From Scytalidium lignicola (taxonomy: Eukaryota > Ascomycota > Leotiomycetes), in contig NCSJ02000057.1 in NCBI GenBank assembly GCA_002812745.2, forward strand, positions 102,795 to 166,794: a stretch of DNA of 64,000 nt. Direction: 5' to 3'. Positions 59,247-64,000 of the stretch are shown piece by piece; the first letter of the stretch is position 1, and every line of letters starts with the position of its first letter. A program made the translations under genes and the position numbers. The notes under the pieces were generated by a model. That model ran no database searches, was not told the DNA's origin, and saw nothing but the letters and a program-made list of their open reading frames with translations.

Positions 59247-61276
59247 TCAAGCCATATTACTCTCCCTCCTGGAATCAACCTTCCGTTCTTGTAGACAGTT
59301 AATACACACTTCATAAGTAATACCCCCTTCTCTATTCTTTTCCCTTTCCAACAGCATCTCTCTTTCGTCCTCCCAAGAAAATCTTGGGAAATAGGAAGTT
59401 GCCATTGAATATTCGCTGCCCCGAGAGGAATTTCTTGGAATTCTACCTTCCCGATTATTTTTACACCAAGTGCATTCCTCAGTATTTGAAGTCTCCGGGT
59501 CATAACCCTGTAGAGTTATTGCTTGATTTTCGTTCTCCCTATGTCTATGGGTTTTGATATTCATGAAAGGTACACATGCTAATCCTAGAATTGCGAAGAC
59601 TGTAGTGCAGAGATATGTTTGCTTGTATGAAAAAGAAAGATCCGCTTGGCCTTCTGGTGAATGTATAACTGTTCCATAAACTGCACTAGTTATGGTAAGA
59701 CCCATTGATACGCTCAATCGCATGGTAACTTGCAGGACACCACTTGCAAGAGAAGCTTGGGTAGACATATGCTTAGCAACATAGAGCTATAACCCCGTCA
59801 GTATCTATTGACGAACCGTAGATCTTGAAAGATTTTGGTTCCCAATCACCTTCTTAAGACTGCGACATAGGCTGAGATTCACTTACATTTGAGACCAGAA
59901 ACTGGAAAACTACTCCAAGAACCATAAGCACCAGACTCGGAAGGAGTATTTTCCAATACGAAGTGCTCTCTCTGTTAAAAACAAGCAAAATAGATGCTAC
60001 GAGGTATCCAAGAGCACCAAATCCCATCAAAACCGCACCATTCCACTTACTGAGCAACAACTGACCAAGGTACGACAAAAGACCCGCAAATACAAACGGA
60101 ATGAGATGTATAGCAATTTTCAACGCAGAAATATGTTGAATGTTTTGCATGTAAAAAGCGAGCCAGAATTCATTTGCGGCAAACGACATGTATCCAAAGA
60201 AGACGCAGAGCACACAAAGATTAAAATTCCTGTCTCGCCAGAGTTTGGGATCGATGAGTGGATGTGCATGGCAGTGTTCCCAAGCTGCAAATGTGAGTAT
60301 ACATCCGAGACCTAGGATTAGCATGACGATTATCTTTGGAGATTTCCAACCATTTGTAGCTCCCGGCCCATTCCTGGAATACTCATTAGAATCATTATTT
60401 AAGGAAGGAAAAACTAAGGTGAGGATAAAGGAGAAAATATGGACTCACGTCAAGGCCGCTGATAGAAGAGCCATTCCAATAGCCAATAGTAGAGTTCCAA
60501 GATAATCAAACTGTCTCAGAATCCTCCTCTTACCCTCAATAACCCGTCGAGAATGCGGAACAGTCCAAAGAGCTAGCAAGGCAATAAAAAAGTAAGTAAT
60601 CGACATAGCAACAAACCCCGCTCTCCAACTGAACAACTTGGTAGCTATACCCGACGATACACCACCAAGAATAATACTCAGAGGGTTTCCCGCCGCAAGA
60701 TATCCCATAACGACTTTTTTCCTCTTCGATTCCCGAGGATATGTCTTTATAATCACTCCGACGGCAGGTGGTGCTACTGCAGCTATTCCAAGACCCATAA
60801 GGGCACAGAGCGTTATTAGGAAGGCTGGATTTGGAGATACTGCTAGAAGGAGTGCAGTGAAACTGATGATGGAGAGGCCGGATATCAATTGAGTCCTGCA
60901 ACCTAGAATATCGGCGGTTTTTCCGAAAAATAATATGAGGCAACCACCGGTGATGCTAAAATTTATTTTAGAAAAATAATTTTAAACAAATCAGAGAAAG
61001 GGTATTATTATTATTATTTATAGGAAATGAACTAATGTTTTTCTCTCTCTCTTTCTTACTTACTTACCCGATAGATGCTGAGATCCATGCCATCTGTGAA
61101 GACCCCATCTGGAGATCTTTGCTGATGGCCGCAGTATTGATGATGATTGCCCCCTGAAGGAAAGGGGTTGAATTGTTAGCCATGATTATTGTAAACACAA
61201 ATGCTGATTCATGAAATAAGCTCCTGAAGAAATTTGGACGCGATTCGAGATCCTGTTGCAAGCATGTTTGTGGCAT
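59247..61276 (-). CDS. MFS exporter, DHA2 (14-TM) type
   Basis: Four exons, 61276-61068, 60955-60449, 60373-59887 and 59786-59247, join in frame to give 580 aa. The start MPQTCLQQ is an ATG followed by a soluble leader. TM1 carries the DHA2-like TPFLQGAIIINTAA motif, loop 2-3 carries the diagnostic GKTADILGCR (MFS motif A), and GAAVAPPAVGVI-like sequence lies in TM4. About 12-14 hydrophobic segments are visible. A long polar C-terminal tail of about 110 residues is unusual. Relatives include yeast Atr1-type aminotriazole/boron exporters and toxin or drug efflux pumps; the substrate here is unknown. No biosynthetic cluster adjoins it. Confidence 0.88.
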
Positions 61277-62320
61277 ATCTGCGTTTTGGATTTAATCTTT
61301 ACTTTTGGTCAGTAGCCTCTCTGATCAATAACGATGGATATGCACGGTGGATCTTTGCTTAGCTCTGTCTGTAGATAGTCTGGTAGTATTGTTGATTTCC
61401 CTTAATTATCTTGATAAAATGGCATATAGTTGATGTGTTTGATTGGTGGTGATGAATTATATGCCAGATCTGAAACTGTTACCTGTATGAGAATGTAGGA
61501 CGTGAAAGAGTTAAGTGATTTAACAATGAATATTGTCCCCCTATTCGTATGTATTAATCCCATGGGAAGAAATTTTAATAGTTTTATTCACTCTTTTAAA
61601 CCTTCACAGTTACTGTTGACGTAACTTGCACTTGTGATATCGGATGTTGCGTGAATTTTTGACCATAGCTATTCACGTTTAGTGCTCTCATAGGTAACAT
61701 AGGAACACACAGAGCAAAGCATAATGATGGTACATGTGCGCTGTCCATCATTGTTAATTGACTAGGGAGACATTAACACTAGCATAACACAAACATATGA
61801 ATCACAAGAAGACCAGAAAAAGGAATTCCAGATGACCGCTACAAACGATGTTAAAACGGCCGTAACTGCGTGAGATATACATCGAAGCTTCAACTCATAA
61901 GTTCCATTTTTCGTTTTTCCACGATGAGTAAATACGTCAAGAGTAGAATGCTCAAGCAAAGATTCATCAGAACGCTTTTTTCCTTCCTTTCATCAAGGGG
62001 TATGAGAAAACCAGACCGACTTTTGAGACGATGCCGATTAAAAAGAGATTTTTTTTTGCGCAAAACAAAGGGAGCTTCAGGCTCCTATGGCGCGTGTTGA
62101 CAAAAGAAAAAGAGGGTTGAAGACACCCGATGCAATGGAATAGAGCGAGAGCAATTATACAAAGAACGCTTTTCTTCTCGATAATTTTTTCCCCCGGATC
62201 CCCAGCGCCAACCACCCCCCTTGTGAACTAGTCGAGTTTTCGTAAAAGTCTTCTTGGAAATTGTAAAATCGTGCTCATTGTACCTCATGCTTCGTGTGTT
62301 TCGCGACCTGGATTATCGAT
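61277..62320. other. intergenic
   Basis: AT-rich promoter region of the MFS gene and 3' end of the zinc-knuckle gene, both reverse strand. No additional gene is visible. Confidence 0.5.
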
Positions 62321-63541
62321 CTAGTTGGGGCATTGAGCCTGTACGTGACCCTGTGGAGTTTATCAGCATAGTGATCTTCAGAATTTTGAATGCAAAAAGA
62401 CTTACTGGCTGCTTGCACTTGTAGCAAGTTCGCTCGCTGGATGTCTCAGATGGGCAGTCACGGGAAAGATGACCGACTTCGCCGCCTACATATCTAAGGT
62501 CAGTGAATTATCGGATGAAAAGAACAGGCGGGGGCAACCTACAGTTGTAGCACTTTTGACCTTGGGTGCAGTCTCTGGACAAGTGGCCATAACCACCGCA
62601 GGAGTAGCATGTCTGACTTCCTCGTCCTCCATAGCTGCCACCACCAGCACCACCACCGCCACCGCCGCCGTATCCGCCCTGGTTACCACCATATCCTCCG
62701 TTGTAGCCACCAGCCTCGGGGCAATTTCGGGCAATGTGACCAATCTTCGAGCACTACCAAGGGATGTGAGCATATAACTTCAACAAAGCAATGAGGGAGA
62801 TGAGCTAACCTTGTAGCACTCTTGGGTTGAGCCACTTCGTCCAGCTCCCTCAGTAGGTGGGTTGGTGCAGTCACGAGAAATGTGACCCGGTTGACCGCAC
62901 TTGTAGCATGTCTTATCCTTTGGACCCTCAGGGCAGTCTCGGCCTAGTCGTGTATTAATATCCCCAGCGGTGTTTGTAGCAGCGCAGAATCATCTCTTAC
63001 TCATGTGTCCTTCGCCTGTGATGGGGAGATATGTATTAGCTGGAATGTCATGGGAGGCTCCTGTTGGTCATCACTCACCACCGCAGTTGTAGCTACCGTT
63101 CAATTAGTCAAAAACATCGCCCCATTGGAATTGATTCATACCACTTAGCTGGGCCACGAGTAGGGCAGTCACGAGCCTACATATATTTTGTTAGATGACA
63201 CTGTGTCCTTCATTATATTCTGTGTGGAGTAATGTTGTACCTGGTGGGATGGGTCACCGCCTACAATTCCATCAAAGTCAGTCAGATTCGAAGAGATGTT
63301 AAGCAGAAGACCAGCGGTGCGCGAAACCCAACAAAACCGCATTGGAATTTTCATATAGGCTCCTGCAATGCTGATTGTACTGCCTAGCAGCCATGGTGAC
63401 GTATTGACCATGTATTGCAGTCGTGGTGGTCGTTGCAATTCATTGAGCCAGACGGGGGGCAAATTCGGGGAAGAAAACAAACAAGAAAAAAAACTCACAG
63501 TTGTAGCAGGCACGGTTTTGGGTAGGAGCCGCGTAATCCAT
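62321..63541 (-). CDS. GIS2: seven-zinc-knuckle nucleic-acid-binding protein (Gis2/Byr3/CNBP)
   Basis: Nine exons join in frame: 63541-63499, 63260-63241 (20 nt), 63176-63142, 63092-63079 (14 nt), 63015-63001 (15 nt), 62943-62810, 62753-62543, 62485-62406 and 62350-62321, giving 193 aa. Every intron is GT-AG, mostly 49-64 nt. The spliced protein has seven perfect C-x2-C-x4-H-x4-C CCHC knuckles (CYNCGDPSHQARDC first, CYKCKQPGHVQAQC last) and a glycine-rich Gly-Gly-Tyr linker between knuckles 4 and 5. Introns repeatedly cut knuckles in half. Gis2/CNBP proteins bind single-stranded nucleic acid and act in translation control and stress granules. Simple ORF search misses the gene. Confidence 0.93.
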
Positions 63542-64000
63542 GATTTCGGGTTTGGATATAATGAATTCTGTAATGGTGTAAGAAAAAAGCCAGTTAGTTT
63601 TTATGATTCAGAAAAAGTATTTGAAAGTGTGAAGGACAGGAAATCATTGTGGGGTTGGCGATGGTGGGGCATGGGCAAACATGCCAAAGGTGGCCAGACG
63701 TACGGTTGGTAAAAAGTGAGGATGGAAAGGAGATTTCTTTTGGGGATTCCAAAGGCGAAGTTGAAGAGAGAGCAGAAGAGATCTGATTCGGCGGATCCGG
63801 GGTGGTTTGGGCAGGATTGAATGAAGGAGGAAGAAGACCGAGTTTTGAAGGATCTTGGAACAGAAGAAAGTTTAAGATTCAAAAAAAGTTCGGTTAGCGC
63901 TGTTGTGTGTGTGTGTATCGTGTATGTACCGCTGCAGGCTGAAGGGCAAGCGATTGGTGTGGGCGGGCGCGGTGATGTGGCGCAGGTGGGGTTGTCGGAG
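63542..64000. other. 5' region of the zinc-knuckle gene
   Basis: Promoter/leader DNA upstream of the zinc-knuckle ATG to the window end. It contains a TG repeat (63903-63916) and pyrimidine-rich minus-strand tracts typical of highly expressed fungal genes. No second gene start is visible before the edge. Confidence 0.5.

Noticed and set aside
1..64000. tRNA and 5S rRNA genes
   Set aside because: A visual scan for GGTTCGA-type B boxes on both strands and for the 5S consensus found no match with a foldable gene. A tRNAscan-SE run would settle it.

Overview
The window is nuclear DNA from a filamentous ascomycete (Pezizomycotina). Genes are split by short GT-AG introns (43 to about 240 nt, most 50-75) with CTAAC/CTGAC-like branch sites. 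Protein-coding genes carry CT-rich leaders, intergenic DNA is AT-rich, and families such as the fungal rhodopsin-domain receptor, the NB-ARC/TPR NLR-like protein, the GXWXG/DUF4334 protein and the seven-knuckle Gis2/Byr3 protein are typical of this subphylum. A leotiomycete (Sclerotinia/Botrytis relative) is my best guess, but this is an inference from general look, not a search. Eight isolated N bases, each directly 5' of an A or T homopolymer, point to a draft assembly with homopolymer trouble. I reconstructed 22 protein genes by hand-splicing in frame. Three of them (cytochrome b5, the spliced GXWXG/DUF4334 protein and the nine-exon zinc-knuckle protein) are invisible or badly broken as simple ORFs.

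Layout. 1-3 kb: 3' part of an NLR-like gene. 4-5.3 kb: reverse-strand membrane protein. 5.3-8.8 kb: long gene-free divergent control region. 8.8-15.7 kb: three co-oriented genes for an amino-acid permease, an FAD (DAO-type) oxidoreductase and a secreted-type amidase, which look like a small nitrogen-acquisition neighbourhood. 16-17.2 kb: OMA1 mitochondrial protease. 17.2-28.1 kb: gene-poor, with only a 63-aa membrane protein, a KpsF/GutQ-like SIS-domain protein and a small secreted protein. 28.1-30.8 kb: divergent cytochrome b5 and alkaline ceramidase. 32-38.8 kb: two uncharacterised large reverse-strand genes, one with an N-terminal Cys/His cluster. 40.1-42.6 kb: GXWXG/DUF4334 protein and ribosomal protein uL16/Rpl10. 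44.5-63.5 kb: dense housekeeping block with a coiled-coil protein, splicing factor Prp6, FACT subunit Spt16, flippase subunit Cdc50, DNA-end-resection factor Sae2/CtIP, a DHA2-type MFS exporter and a Gis2-like zinc-knuckle protein.

How they work together. Most genes are independent housekeeping or accessory units rather than one pathway. The exception is the permease/oxidase/amidase group, which could import and strip nitrogen from amide or amino compounds. Prp6 and Spt16 share a 269-bp divergent promoter. The most unusual non-gene signals are a recurrent ACAGTACTGT palindrome in gene-poor DNA, a nested palindrome with CGCG cores just upstream of the Sae2 gene, a 20-bp perfect palindrome upstream of the receptor-like gene, and the micro-exons of the zinc-knuckle gene. 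I found no transposon, CRISPR array, rRNA or tRNA. Nothing here clearly amounts to a wholly new system; the best leads are the NLR-like gene and the uncharacterised Cys/His-cluster protein.
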